Source: Pholiota molesta (Eukaryota; Basidiomycota; Agaricomycetes; Agaricales; Strophariaceae). Taken from it: a DNA stretch of 64,000 bases. Below the pieces are notes generated by a model. It did no database searches. It was given only the letters and a program-made list of their open reading frames with translations, and was not told the origin of the DNA. Position numbers and translations under genes: made by a program. Below are positions 12,505-23,965 of the stretch, piece by piece (position 1 is the first letter of the stretch; each line of letters begins with the position of its first letter). Location: the NCBI GenBank assembly GCA_014925825.1, contig JACGCK010000065.1, positions 124,001-188,000 of the forward strand, written 5' to 3'.

Positions 12505-13135
12505 CTCGAGATGCCGCTGCTGCTGCCGTTGTTCGGATAGTTTTGGGCCTCCTCCGTGCTCGCTGTTTCGATAGCAAGTACGCGTTTTTGCTCCATTTCT
12601 GCTTATTTTTCTTACTTTTATAAATTTACATGATATATAATATATTCAATAGGCATAAAATGCTCTAGAAGCATCCTAATATATGTAAAATGTTCATTTT
12701 GGTACCTCTCTTATGGATATATTTAATGCTTTCAATGTTGGGGTGCTATCTATGGCCACTGCAGCTTCATGTAAATATTTTCAAGGTATTTTAATATCTG
12801 TATACTAAATTTAATGTTTGAATAGTTGAATATACAGGCATGGAGGGCTGATGGGAAGGGGAGGAGGAACACATGTCTGTCTATATCCAGAGAGACCCCA
12901 AGCATATGATTTTCAAGCTTTATCCTACAAACCAATATTAAGAGAAGGACACAATAATAGGAACTTCTATGAATGATGTCTGTGTCAGGGAATAAATGTC
13001 AAGGAGAATGTCATTTTATACTATTCTTTCTGCACATTTGAAGACATTCTAATTTCCACCTGCCATACTCATGTATTCACTGAGAACTCCACTGGAAGGA
13101 CACTTTTATTTATATATTTTGTAAATTTATGAAAG

Positions 13136-13260
13136 TATTCCCAAATATGGACAGATCAGCCGGATCACCGTCGGACCGTAAATCCAAAGTCTACATGCAA
13201 CCCGACCATGCAACCCAACCCTGCTTAAGTAACCCAAAAGTAATCTACCATGCAACAGCT
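13136..13260 (-). repeat. Right arm of the inverted repeat
   Basis: Partner of 12378-12504. Outward similarity continues past 13300 (TTGCCGATAAATAATGTCAT here against TTGCCCATGAATCATGTCAT in the other arm), which is more diverged than the core. Confidence 0.85.
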
Positions 13261-13318
13261 TACAGGCGTTCGAATATTTGCCGATAAATAATGTCATAAG
13301 CGACGCATCAGCGGAAGC

Positions 13319-14733
13319 TACTAGAAATAACGCAGGTCAAGGCGCAGTTACCTTTCGAGTTCAGTTTTTCATTTCTTTTGCTCACGACGCTTCCACCAAA
13401 TGTTGCTGTTGAAAGTTGCGCTGAGTAATTGCATTGCGATGGAAATGGGACAGATTGTTGGCTAGGCTAACTCCAGTCTGAGGCTAGGGCAATATTGGGC
13501 TGATATTGGGGCAATGAAAGAACGACCGAACGACTTAAGAAGTTAAAGAACATTGTCAAAACGCGACACGAGGCTCGAGCAACTTTGAACTCACAGAAAG
13601 GCACCTTATGTAATACACAGAATCCGGGCGGCGGGCCGACCTCCAATCGAAGGGCAACTCCGAGTTGACGTTTCCGTCCGTTAGTTGAGTTACTTCTCCC
13701 TACTATAGTGCATTCTGTGTTCGAGCCCAAACCCCAGCACACTATCTGCGAAGATGTCCTCGTTATCTATGCGCAATTAACACCTCTACGAATGCCCCGA
13801 AAAGAGCACTTAAAGGCGAACCTGACAATCATAAAACGTGAATCACATCCATGACACGGCTCGCGCTGAAATAATTTCTGGGCTTCCAAGTCGACATTTT
13901 CCCTCCCATCTTGCACATTGGCATTTCATTGGACTACACCGAAGCTGTAGCCACCAACATGTGAAGGTCGAAAGGTACGTTCTCGTATATCCATTGTTCC
14001 AATGAAGAAACGTTGACATTGTCGTCCTCAGACTATTGTCAAAATGTATGGTGGCAAGCCGCAACATAACGCAAAAGTTAATCGGCCCGTCCGATGTAAA
14101 ACAGGGTAAAAAGGCTACACGATTCGCCATAAATCTCTATGAATGAATCCCAGCACCAGAAATCCATCTGCGCCTTCGGTTAGTGCTCTCCTTGTCTTTT
14201 CGTGCATATCCAGTCTCAATTCTCGTCAATCTCTCAGACGTATACCCCTCTCTGCCCTGTATGCGCTCAACTCCTCTGAAGCCAGCCAAGTCAAATCCTT
14301 TAACTTGTGCCTCAATATGCCTCATTCGATATCACCTTTGGTTTTATTGACAGGTATGCATCAACCCTGTCGCGTGTACGTATTTTGTTAACCTCAACAT
14401 ACAACTCCCGACAGCGAATTTTTGCTGCTCCATCACTGCCCGATCGACAAGGTCCAAGCAGTCACTGAGACTATGTGGTCTTCGCTCGAACTGCGCATGT
14501 GAAATCAGGAAGGCGATGAACAGCTGCACGACCTGCTGAAGCTCAAGACATCCATCGCACTTCGTATCATATCATTCAATTCGATATCAATTGCAAATTT
14601 CGTGATTTCAGTCGAAGTTCCTTCTAGGATATGATTCAAATGCAGACACAATACAGTAATGGATAGAAATGAAAATGGACCGTTACGCAACTTCCTGGCA
14701 GGGCACACCTGAACATGTTCGCCGAAACGAGCT
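13319..14733. other. No gene recognised
   Basis: About 1.4 kb with scattered short open frames (for example 13467-13742 and 13843-14130 on the minus strand) that show no motif and no consistent splice partners. Confidence 0.45.
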
Positions 14734-15482
14734 CTAAGAAGCTCTAAGACGACATGGTGCAATCGTCGTCGTCGTCCTCTGGCAGCATGCGTTCGCATCC
14801 GCGCCGTTCTCGAGCAGCAGCTTTACAACTGCCTCATGTCCCCTGATATGATGCCCCCTGGAGCGCGGGCCAAATCGTCCTCCTCGTGCGTTCACATCCG
14901 CCCCAGTCTTTAGCAGCAGCTCTACGATTGCCTCATGTCCCTGACATGACGCTGCCTGGAGTGCGGTGCCATATACTCCTCCACGTGCATTGACGTCCCT
15001 TCGATTCAATAGATGTAGCATAGTCGTTGCAGGCCAGCCAGTGATGCATAATAAGAGGCGGGGCAATAGATCTCTGTTCATGATGTTGCGCAGTGGTCGA
15101 CGGATTATCCAAATCCCAAATCCGAACCCAATTTGTAAATTTGGCTGTCTGTGTGAATAAGCCCGTGGCCAACGCCATCGTCCAGGATGACTCGGATCTG
15201 TCAACGCCACCAGCCTTTGCGTGGAAAATCCAGTGTTCGCAGCATAAGGTGCGAGGGGGAATGATATAGCCATATTGCTGTCTACCGAATCATATGCGTC
15301 AAATTGCGCAAGGTAGGCCAAGCAAGTCTGGGAAATCAAGGAATGAGAGATTTCAGCAGAGGTCAATTGAAAATTCTCGAGTTGTAGAAGCGGTTGGAAA
15401 GAAGATACTCCCTGACGGGGAGTGGGCAACTTGATTGCTCCTATATCACGGTCTTCACACTGCTGCATGCGCAGCATTGATT
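14734..15482 (-). pseudogene. C-terminal fragment of a NACHT-ankyrin (NLR-like) protein
   Basis: The minus strand begins with a segment typical of the region between NACHT and ankyrin repeats in Agaricomycete NLR-like proteins: SAEISHSLISQTCLAYLAQF, then SFPLAPYAANTG. A second frame carries TGLFTQTAKFTNWVRIWDLD. The first frame resumes with ankyrin units (DVNARGGVYGTALQAASCQG, HEAIVELLLKTGADVNARGG, HEAVVKLLLENGADAN). Two frame changes and several missing residues break the chain, and no NACHT P-loop lies upstream, where a MITE sits instead. Intact relatives are predicted cytosolic sensors of non-self or incompatible cells; this copy looks dead. Confidence 0.8.
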
Positions 15483-15781
15483 CAGATCATACCTTCAGAT
15501 GCAATGATCAAACCGGACATGTCTTGGACATGTCTCTAGAACATCCTTTAAATCCCAATACTATGCGTTGTTGTATAATGTAGACCATCTTCGAGATCCA
15601 ACTAAACGCAAATGGCTTCCGCAATTTCGGAAAGTTTCATTGGGCGAGCAGCAAAACGGAGAATTGTCCGGCATTATTGATATGCTCTTTAGATTTGACC
15701 TGCAACAAAATTTGATCATAGATTTCATATAAATCGTTCTCCTTGAGATCGCTCATGACTCCGATACCTAGAATCAATAAT

Positions 15782-15952
15782 ACTGCTGGAGGTGATCATT
15801 GTTCCGTGTGAAAACAGCCCGGAAAAAGTATATTTTTAACCTGTTGCATAGGCTGTTCCAAGGCTGTTCCAAAAAAAAAACTTCGGGAACAGCCTTGGAA
15901 CCTATTCACAATAGGCTGTTTCCAAAAGAAACAGCCATTGCCTCCAGCAGTG
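15782..15952. mobile_element. MITE-like hairpin element of about 170 bases
   Basis: The ends carry inverted CTGCTGGAGG (15784-15793) and CCTCCAGCAG (15941-15950) with TA-rich flanks. Inside are nested palindromes: AGGCTGTTCCAAGG (15850-15863) pairs with CCTTGGAACA-type sequence across an A-rich loop (to about 15902), and AGGCTGTTTC pairs with GAAACAGCC (15913-15935). No coding capacity. The terminal repeats and TA context suit a Tc1/mariner-derived MITE, but the exact target site is not certain. Confidence 0.6.
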
Positions 15953-16055
15953 TAATATAAGCAAAGAAATGTCAATGTCGTATCAAAGAGCCCTTACCTG
16001 TTAAATGGGGACTCAGAATTTAAAGAGGACTATAATATGCCGGTGGAGTAGTATT

Positions 16056-16320
16056 CTACGATTTGAATCCGACGATGAGCGACGGTATGAATAGTGACTC
16101 TACAGTGTAAGTAATACTAACAGTTTGAAAAGAATGTGTATATAGTGCTGTGTGCTGAAATATAGGCTGTGATTTGACGTCGAACATCGACGGGCCGAAG
16201 AACATGTCGTCGATGCTCTCTGCGACAGAGCGGTACACGTTCCGCACGAGGTTGGTGCCGGAGAAGGGCGTCGACGCTTTGGGGGCCGTGCGCGGCGGCC
16301 AACCACAGGATAGGTACCAT
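16056..16320 (-). CDS. Unassigned coding-like segment
   Basis: Downstream of the 16404 stop, the minus strand has high-quality coding text: WYLSCGWPPRTAPKASTPFS, then NLVRNVYRSVAESIDDMFFG and PSMFDVKS, continuing open to a stop at 16056. No intron could be found that links it in phase to the gene ending at 16404. It may be a missed terminal exon of that gene or a remnant of another one. No domain recognised. Confidence 0.3.
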
Positions 16321-16403
16321 TCGAATCACAACGAAGAGAAAACAAAAGGGCAGAAAAAAAGAATACCAAAGGGAAAATAAAACAAGCCGATCAGAACCGA
16401 ACA

Positions 16404-19400
16404 CTATGAGTTGAAATTCGCCCATGGTTGGTCTTCCGCCGACGCCATTGGACTATCCCACTTCCACTCGTTCGTCTGGTGATACGACGCCTCTCCGCCG
16501 TCAATGTCCTTCCGCGACCCCAGCCTCAGCATCTCTGCTGTCGCCGCCGCCGCCGCCTCTTCCGTCTTGATCGCCGCCAATAGCTCTGGTGACGCCGACG
16601 CCAGGGTATGATGCGCCGATGCCTCTGTCTCATGGTTCGAGTCCGGGCTCGGGTTCGTCGATGACGACGATACCAGATCCGGCGTGGGCGCATTCAAGCC
16701 TTCCTCGTCCTCGAGAGTACTGAACGAGAAGTCGAAGAACCGGTCGAACGCGTCCACGATCGACTCTCCGCCGCCGTCTACAAACGCCTGGATGAGGCCG
16801 TCCATAGCCGCACTGGGCACCGATCCATCCTCCTTCAAGATCTGCTCGAGCTTCTCCGAGAAATCCGAGAAATCCGACGTCAGCCACGTCTGCGTGTCGA
16901 TTTCTGATTGAAGTTAACAAATAAGTAACCCTTACAATTTCACCCACCTGTGGTTCCTCCGGAGACGGGTGATCTTTCGGTCCCAAATACACAACTCCTA
17001 TATATGTAGTTAATATCACCGTCGGTAATGTATTGATTACTATAAAGGACTGGCCATCTACTTCCCGAATTTGATGAACAGACAGAACTCTCTCAGCGAG
17101 TTCAGCGTCATTTGGCATAATTTCGTCGTCCTAGACGAAAGTCAGGTATTTAAATCAGTACTGTATAAATCATTTTATGAGTGGGATTAGAATACATCTG
17201 TAATGACCGAACACCAGTGTTTATCTTGCGTAACCACCGCTCGAATGTTTGGAGAAGTGGCCTATGAATTCCTTGTCAGTCGCTATCAGTCTCTATTGAA
17301 GAAATCTACCTTTTGCAAAAGTAACGTATTCAAAAAGTCTGCAGGGTGAGATATCTGACAATATATGTTTAAGGGGTATCATCGATGCAGAGATGAAAAA
17401 TCTTACAGGTGCACTAGGGGATATCGACATAGTGGCGCGTTCTTTCCCAGTAGGCATCGCCGGTGCCACATTTTTGATGCTACCAGTACTAGTAGGTCCA
17501 GATAGCTCTGAAGCAGAATTTCGCTGATTCCCCGAAATTGCGTCCGACTTCTGAAACGTAGTAATTGACCCAGAGATTGCATTAGAAGAGATTCGCGCTG
17601 AATTATTGGAACCTCCTGCATTTCGAGACTGCTGTGATTCTTGAATCGCCGCCAACTTCAGCCCCTCGTTGATTGCATTGAAAACATTGTCTTTGAGGGT
17701 AATGTTCAGTGTACGCAAGAATAGACTCTGGTTCCAGTATTTTCCGCCTATTTCCAGGAGTGAATCGTCGTCTGGCTTCAGCTCCTCGATCTCCCAAAGG
17801 TCGGGCCCAACTCTTGCCTCTGTCATGCCCGAGTATTCCCAGTGACACAGTGGTATAGATGCTGACATCGTCCGGCCATCTGAATGCTCAGAGGGGCGGT
17901 ACTTGATATGGTGGGTTATATGTTGAGTCCAGTTGGCAACAGCAGCTACGCCCCAGGAGGTTGCTTTGTCGCAGCCAATGACTAGCCGAATCTCACCATT
18001 CTTGACTTGACGTCCACAGTGCCCATTAGCGTATCGGTACCAACTCTCTATATTCGCCGCGGCATAGGCTTCAAATCGTGGGATGTTCTCCAGATCGACT
18101 TCAATTGCACCTTCGGGGAGGGTCAGAATGGCCCCTTCCGCAGCAGAGGTCTTGAAAGACAATCCACTACCAACGTCCACAACTTAAGAGTCAGTCAAGA
18201 TTCAAGAGTCAGCCTATAAAGTTGCATGACTTACGGAGATGGGGAATCATCATGGATCCTCTCAATATGTGAGCTAGCCAAATAACTTCCAGGCCCAAAA
18301 TGCCGGAATTTACGCAGGTCCCATGGGCCGATAGGGGGAGAGATTGGAGCAAAGCCCTCGGGGAGCTCCGGAGGATTAATTGGATCGTTAGAGGAAAGCC
18401 GTATATTGAACAAGAAGGAGAAGGCTCCAGAGGGTGTGATTATGCCAACATCACCTATGTCGACACCTTGCCGTCTATACGGCATGGGCCGAGACATATT
18501 GGGTCCAGGGATCCAGAGTGGAAAGCCTCGTTTCTTCAGTTTGAGATGGCGTTCATAGATTGCATTGCCATTATCTGGTAAATAGTCCGCTATTGATACT
18601 GAAGGCTGTAAGAGCGGCTCAACAATGAATTTGTGCGTTCAAAGGTTAGATGTTGGCGCAGAAAACGCACTACGTGGTTTTCCGATTGAGCCTGATAGTC
18701 GCTTTGTGCTTGTCTATCAGAGATATTTCCGGACGTTATTGGTGATATAGATCTCGAAGCCTAGATGTTAATGTTGTTGTAAATGCTGGAATACTAAATG
18801 AACAAGCAATAGAAAAAGTCATACTGGTGGTATGGGTTGACATTGTTGACGAATGTCATATTCTCCTTCATCCTCCGTCTCTTCATCCTCCTCGCGAGCC
18901 GCCTTCTTCGATTTTTTAGGCTCGTGTCCCCGACCCTCCATGCGCTCAAGTTTGTCCTCCGCATCGCTATCTCCAGCGCGCTTCCGGCGATTGCTTGAAC
19001 CTAAAATCCATAGAATGCGGGCGTTTTACTTCAAGTTATTATGAACATGATTGAACCCACTTACCCCATGCACCAACATATACATTCACAACATTGTGAT
19101 CGCGCCCTGTTTCCTCAAAGCTCCCACCAGTAATCTTTGCGTCCTTAGAATTTGCTAAGAATCCCCCAGAACGCGCATTTTCTGGAGATCTGTCGGGAAG
19201 ATATTATCATCAAACGATGGTCATTAGCAACATGTTGGGTTTAATGTCAAACGCACTGCTGAGGGGGAGGTCGATATTGCACTGGTGAACTTGTGCTCGG
19301 CTGCTGTAGAAGGACTTGCAGCGCTGGTCGTAAGTCGTCTGAATAGCTTACTTGACGTGTGGTAAGATGATTATTGTCTTGTTCTTCGATACGGGGTATC

Positions 19401-19798
19401 TGTGCAGATAATGAAAAATCTAAAAACCATAAGGGATATGAGCGCTTGAGTCCCTTGCACTCACAGGTGGCTCCCCACTGAAATTTTCCTGCACATCGAC
19501 GGTCCCTGCGTTCTCATTTGTTGTCCTATCACATATATTGGTCAACAGGAGGAACTAAGCTTATTCTCGCTAAGATAGCGTACCTGTTTTCAGACACGTA
19601 ATTCCTGCTAGGCTGTGGCACAAATAGTTGCTGGTGAGCACTCAGCTGGTCTTCTTGATATGGTCTTTCCTAGAGCCATGAATCCATGAGTAAATTGTCT
19701 GGTTCAAGTCTGGTTGACGCCGAATCAACCAGTTTTTATCGTTGATAACCTACCCTTTCCTTGCCCTTCCTCGAGAACACCTTGCGAAATTGCCGCAT
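16404..19798 (-). CDS. Multi-exon protein of an expanded Agaricomycete family, function unknown
   Basis: ATG at 19798 (MRQFRKVFSRKGKER). About eleven exons can be chained, nearly all in phase. The N-terminal half contains SKDAKITGGSFEETGRDHNV, like the GG-x-F motif I recall at the start of many Agaricomycete NLRs, then a basic, Asp/Glu-rich segment. The core is KKRGFPLWIPGP, GVDIGDVGIITPSGAFSFLF, EGAILTLPEGA, ESWYRYANG and IRLVIGCDKATSWG. A later module reads AVVTQDKHWCSVITD and ELAERVLSVHQIREVDG. The C terminus is acidic and Ser-rich (TWLTSDFSDFSEKLEQILKE). The one weak point is the intron near 18181-18236, where canonical sites give a one-base phase mismatch. I recognise the family from many uncharacterised basidiomycete proteins but know no function. 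The neighbouring NACHT-ankyrin remnant and the shared N-terminal motif hint at a role near NLR biology. Confidence 0.72.
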
Positions 19799-19877
19799 AT
19801 TTGAAAATGTTTGGATTTGAGCAAGGAATGGAAAATAGACGTGGTAAGGGCGGTTGACAGATGTATGAGAATGTACA

Positions 19878-19883
19878 TATATA
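19878..19883 (-). promoter_or_regulatory. Candidate TATA box for the 19798 gene
   Basis: TATATA about 80 bases upstream of the ATG at 19798 on the minus strand. Position is reasonable for a fungal promoter; the motif alone is weak evidence in AT-rich sequence. Confidence 0.3.
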
Positions 19884-20554
19884 CGCCTTAGGTTCGGAAC
19901 AAGCCGCCCTACTCTAAAAGGAAATTGTTTGTTTGCTTGTATGTATATTGTTTTCTCAATTCCCGTAGGGAGGCTTGCTCCAAAGTAACAAATCTGTCGG
20001 CCTTTGTTTCGTCGACGCTAGGCATGTTAATGTTATTCGCTCTCTCTGAAATTTGACTCTGGCAGTCTACATATGTCAATAATGGTCTGAAGGCTTTGAA
20101 ATACATAAATAAGTTCATGTAAGACTGACTAGATTTTATACATGCTGGTGTACATGTCACTTTTTGTAGTTCATCCATTCTGAGCTCAGATCTTGGATTC
20201 TTAATGTACCGGGCTGGACTTAAGCACTTGGAGGCTACTACTACAGGACCCATGAAAGAATTTAGTGAGAAAGTCTGATTTGCGGCTGTCAGTGACTGTT
20301 CTTTTCCTAAATCACCCCAAAATGTATACATGCGATCTCACGTGACACGCGCGCTGCATCGCGCACGCGTTATCCTCGTGTAGTCTGAGGCACAAGCGAA
20401 GCGAGGGACGGACGGACTTGTCAGATCACGATATCGTGATCTTCACAATTCGAAAAAAAAGATTTTGTAGCGAACATTGGACTCATTAGTCTATATTAGG
20501 ATAAAGATGGGCCTCCTCGTTCTCCACTCACGGAATAGAATGTAGTGTGTATGT
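19884..20554. other. Intergenic; one doubtful open frame
   Basis: A 140-codon minus-strand frame (19909-20331) starts MYTFWGDLGKEQSLTAANQT. It has no recognisable domain, and it begins beyond the gene start at 19798, so it may be chance or a small unknown gene. The rest contains a perfect palindrome (20423-20442) and A-rich sequence. Confidence 0.35.
20423..20442. repeat. 20-base perfect palindrome
   Basis: AGATCACGATATCGTGATCT is its own reverse complement, just upstream of the repeat copy that begins at about 20555. Whether it is a binding site or a chance hairpin cannot be told. Confidence 0.8.
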
Positions 20555-22530
20555 GTTACGCATTTGTCGGGGTCAACAGACAATTGATTTTGGGAGTCTT
20601 ATGGGCCCCCGTTCCCTTTTACAGTATGCGAACGTGTCGAAGAATATCAGCTCAGCTATAGGGACTCACTAGGCATCACTAACGGTCCTAGAACAAGCGA
20701 CAAGTTAACCATCGGCGACGACATCATTAACACAAACAACCACAACAATGGACTCAGATCCGCCACCCAGCACAACCCAGAAAACCATTGCTTGTCGCAA
20801 CTTGAAGACACTCTCAGCCGAACATTTCTTGCCGTTAAACACAGGCTGCAATTAGGTTGGCTGGCACCAGTCATTGCGATAGCTAACGGGTGCTGGACGA
20901 TGCTGTTGGAACCTGCCACCTGATGCCATGGCCAATGAAGCCTGCTATTGTGGCCCATGGTGCTCCCAACACTATATCTTTCTGGCCCAATCCTCAGCGC
21001 CGCCCATCGTAAACGACAACGGACACCCACACCTCAACGCACGCATTACATTTGCCATACTTCACACCTCTAAGCGCCGCGGCTCTGCCTACCGCGCGAC
21101 TCGTCTTCATGATGCAAGTGGCGGCACCCTCCTCCGACCCACACCCTCCTCCGACCCAACTTTCCATGGTCCAAGAGCACAATAGGCCATAAATATAAAT
21201 GGTGGATCTCTGGTTTGAAATTCAAGCACAGAATCAAAGGCAAGCATTTCCACTTCATCGCCCTCCGATCTTTCTGACATTGCCATTTCGGCTTTTCTTC
21301 TCTCGATTCTTTACTGAATTTCGATCGTCCAGACTCCCCATTATGAGGATGTACTGTTGCAAGCTTTTCCTGCCAGCCAGCAAGAACATTTTCAAATGCC
21401 CTCAAGACGGAACACAGTGCACACACCCCATCGAGATGCTGCTTTCTAGGACCCAGCATACTCGACGCGCAAACGTGCAGCGTAGCTAGGGCAGGCTCGC
21501 CCGCACATCGTATCCTATCCGCAATCCATAGCCTGTCCTTGATACTGCCCGCCCACCTACTTGTTTTCCTGAAACCTGACCACCGTAACCTCCTTCCATG
21601 GCATGCGCACTCGCACTCATTACCCATCTCAAGATCCACTCTCCGTCGAGTTCTACCTGGCTATCGCTCAGCTGTCGTGCCAGCCCCTTACCAATTCTTT
21701 GGCAGCGCTCAATCCGTGTTCTCTACGATTATCGGATACTCTTGCGAAGAACAAAGAAGACGACGCACAACTATTTTTGCGGTTGCTTGCGGAGACTCGA
21801 GGCCCACAGTCAGGCCCTTCTTCACATGCGATGATAAAACAACGGCCAGAATACTCGACGTCGCGATTGGTCGTGCGGCGGGTGCTTGAATTGTTAGGAC
21901 GCAATTTGGGCGAAATGGCGGTCGACCAAACGCTCCGATTTCGGTATCCGCAGTGGATCAAATACGTTGATACTGGGAGGATGTACTACTTATATGTTCG
22001 TCATCGCCTTCGTCCAGTGGGACGCCGCGACGCGTCCTCTCCAATTGCCCGCATCGGGCAATGCGCCACACAAAACGGGCCGTATTAGTATGGCCACCCG
22101 GCCCGCCTTCGGTAACATTCACAAGCTTGCCGCTCAGTTTTCGTTGTATTCAAGATGAATTCGCGTCCCATATCTTTCATCCTCGCCTCCAACTCGCCTC
22201 TGCTCATATGCATGGATGTGCATGATTACCATACTCTAGTCCTGTCCACCGCGCTCGCACTCGTGACAAGAAAGGAGTCCAGCTTCTGCCTGTTGACGAA
22301 TGGGTCGTACGACTCGTCATGACCACTCACGTACGCGCAACCAACAGCAACCAGGTTGTTGAGTGGACAATAACATAGGAACACGTTCGCGGCGCAGGAT
22401 TGGTTGAATACGAGAGGTTGAACTTGAAGAGGATAACCAAGAAGACGAGCCCACTGCCAGCGCATTGCGTGCTGCGACCGTGAGGTTAGCATCAGTGGGA
22501 TCGACGTTCAAATGTATAACAGAAGGCTCA
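20555..22530 (+). repeat. Decayed copy A of an unknown gene/repeat family
   Basis: Matches copy C (60.6-62.7 kb, opposite strand) and part of copy B (54.4-55.4 kb) in colinear blocks: the GGGGTCAACAGACAATTGAT...GGGAGTCTTATGGGCCC block (20558-20620), a block with CCATCGGCGACGACATCATT, and a block around 22030-22110 holding CCCGCATCGGGCAATGCGCC. The plus strand has coding-like pieces: VDQTLRFRYPQWIKYVDTG (to 21975) and LPASGNAPHKTGRISMATRP (22035-22110). The latter is followed in frame, after stops, by ASNSPLLICMDVH. Copy C has the counterparts VNHDVVYQDWSQYVQTS, LPASGNAPHKRAA and AASSPLLIHTEG. Conservation at protein level suggests a former multi-exon gene. Family unknown. Confidence 0.55.
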
Positions 22531-23965
22531 CTATTCCCCTCTATCATAATAGATCCTCCATGTTACTCGAGTTCAGCTGCAGTCTCGCTAATAACGAAGC
22601 GCTCGTTTAACCTGTAACTGCTGAGCGTTGGCTGAGTGCGGCGCGTGGTTGACTGTACGGTTGGCGACGTTGAATGGATGCGTCTCTCGTGCTAGTATGA
22701 GGATGTGGCTAGTAGCTATAGTAAACTCTGCGGTGCGGTACAGGTGAGTAGCAGCTTCGAAGGAATTTACAAGAAAACTGACAGTGGCTAAATGGTCTAG
22801 TGCGATGGGGGCATCTTCCTTGATGTAGGTCCGATTTGTATGGAGCACTGTCCCTGGAAAATGTTGACCTGGTGGTCTGGTTGTAGGTGTTGCGCGGCGG
22901 CGTTTTTCGATGAAATCGGTGCGTTGATCTATTAGCTTATGTACCTAGGACAAAATTGTTACTACTATAGTAAACTATACAAATATCGATCTTGATCGAA
23001 CTCAGTTCCATCCGTTCAACTTCCTTCCTTTATGATAATCTATGATAACAAGATTATCTCAAGCGTTGCAGTTGCAATGGATAATCAGACGAGAACTGGT
23101 TTTTCATTTTCAAATTCCCTTCGACGTACACTGTTCAGCTCCCTCTCACTATGAACTCGACGATGGTCTCAGATGATAGTGCTGCTGTCGCCCATTTCAT
23201 GAGACAGTAAGCTTGAACATGCGATTAAATATGTTTACTTGTTTTTTACTCACTTACTAAGTTGAAGCGCTGTCTATATAGCCCTTGTCTGCATGGGTTA
23301 TTTTAGAAAAGTCGATTGTAGATGTGTCAGAGTTTGACCGCATAGAAATGGGGATTGTGATAGTATCTGAAGAGTGAAAGGAGTTGAATCATGGTCGTAT
23401 TTAAAAGTCATTCTCAGGCCCGAGCTCGAGAAGCTCCATCCAGCAGGTTGCTCTTCCGAATTTCCAGTCGCCAGCCGTTTTCGAATTCTCTGAGATCCAG
23501 GTCGTCTGGGAAGGCTACGTAGCTCGGCCTCTATCCTCTGCCTGTGCGCCGTTGTTTTTGCTTTTTTGAACAGACGTTCATGGTGTTCTACATGACCTTT
23601 GCTCTAACCTGATCCTTGAGTTAGCTGTTCCTTTTTTTCTCTTTTAGCATAGAGCATGTTCAAGCGTCCCTAGTATAGTTTTAGATGCGCCAATATAATT
23701 GCAGTCCTTCAACAGTACTTACTTGCAATTGGCTTATCTCCAAGTCTACTGCTTCGTCGTCATCTTGCATACTAACATCATTGCCCGGTTTGGTGCGCTT
23801 AAAGAGAACCAGACGCTGAAGGACATTCTGTTCTCGATTTCATTCTAGCAAAGCTTCGTAAGCCAGTTTTTTCAGCCTAATAAAGCAAATAAACGTACCA
23901 GCTTTATGCAGGAAGAATCGTCGTTTCTTGATTCTGAATATTTTCATTGATAGAAATTCTGTCGT
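22531..23965. other. No firm gene
   Basis: Contains a possible short first exon at 23151-23207 (+), MNSTMVSDDSAAVAHFMRQ, ending in a GTAAGC donor, but no continuing exon was found. Composition is AT-rich and otherwise featureless. Confidence 0.35.

Larger units (their letters stand above)
12313..13318. mobile_element. Inverted-repeat (foldback-like) element
   Basis: Two arms of about 125 bases, 12378-12504 and 13136-13260, are near-perfect reverse complements containing GGATTTACGGTCCGACGGTG and its complement. Weaker similarity extends outward to roughly 12313 and 13318. The left arm holds about 100 extra bases (12505-12610); beyond them, short similarity resumes around CTTTTATAAATTTACA. The roughly 500-base centre is very AT-rich with no coding signal. 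No clear target duplication or transposase is visible. It could be a non-autonomous DNA transposon or an inverted duplication of a local gene segment. Confidence 0.6.
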
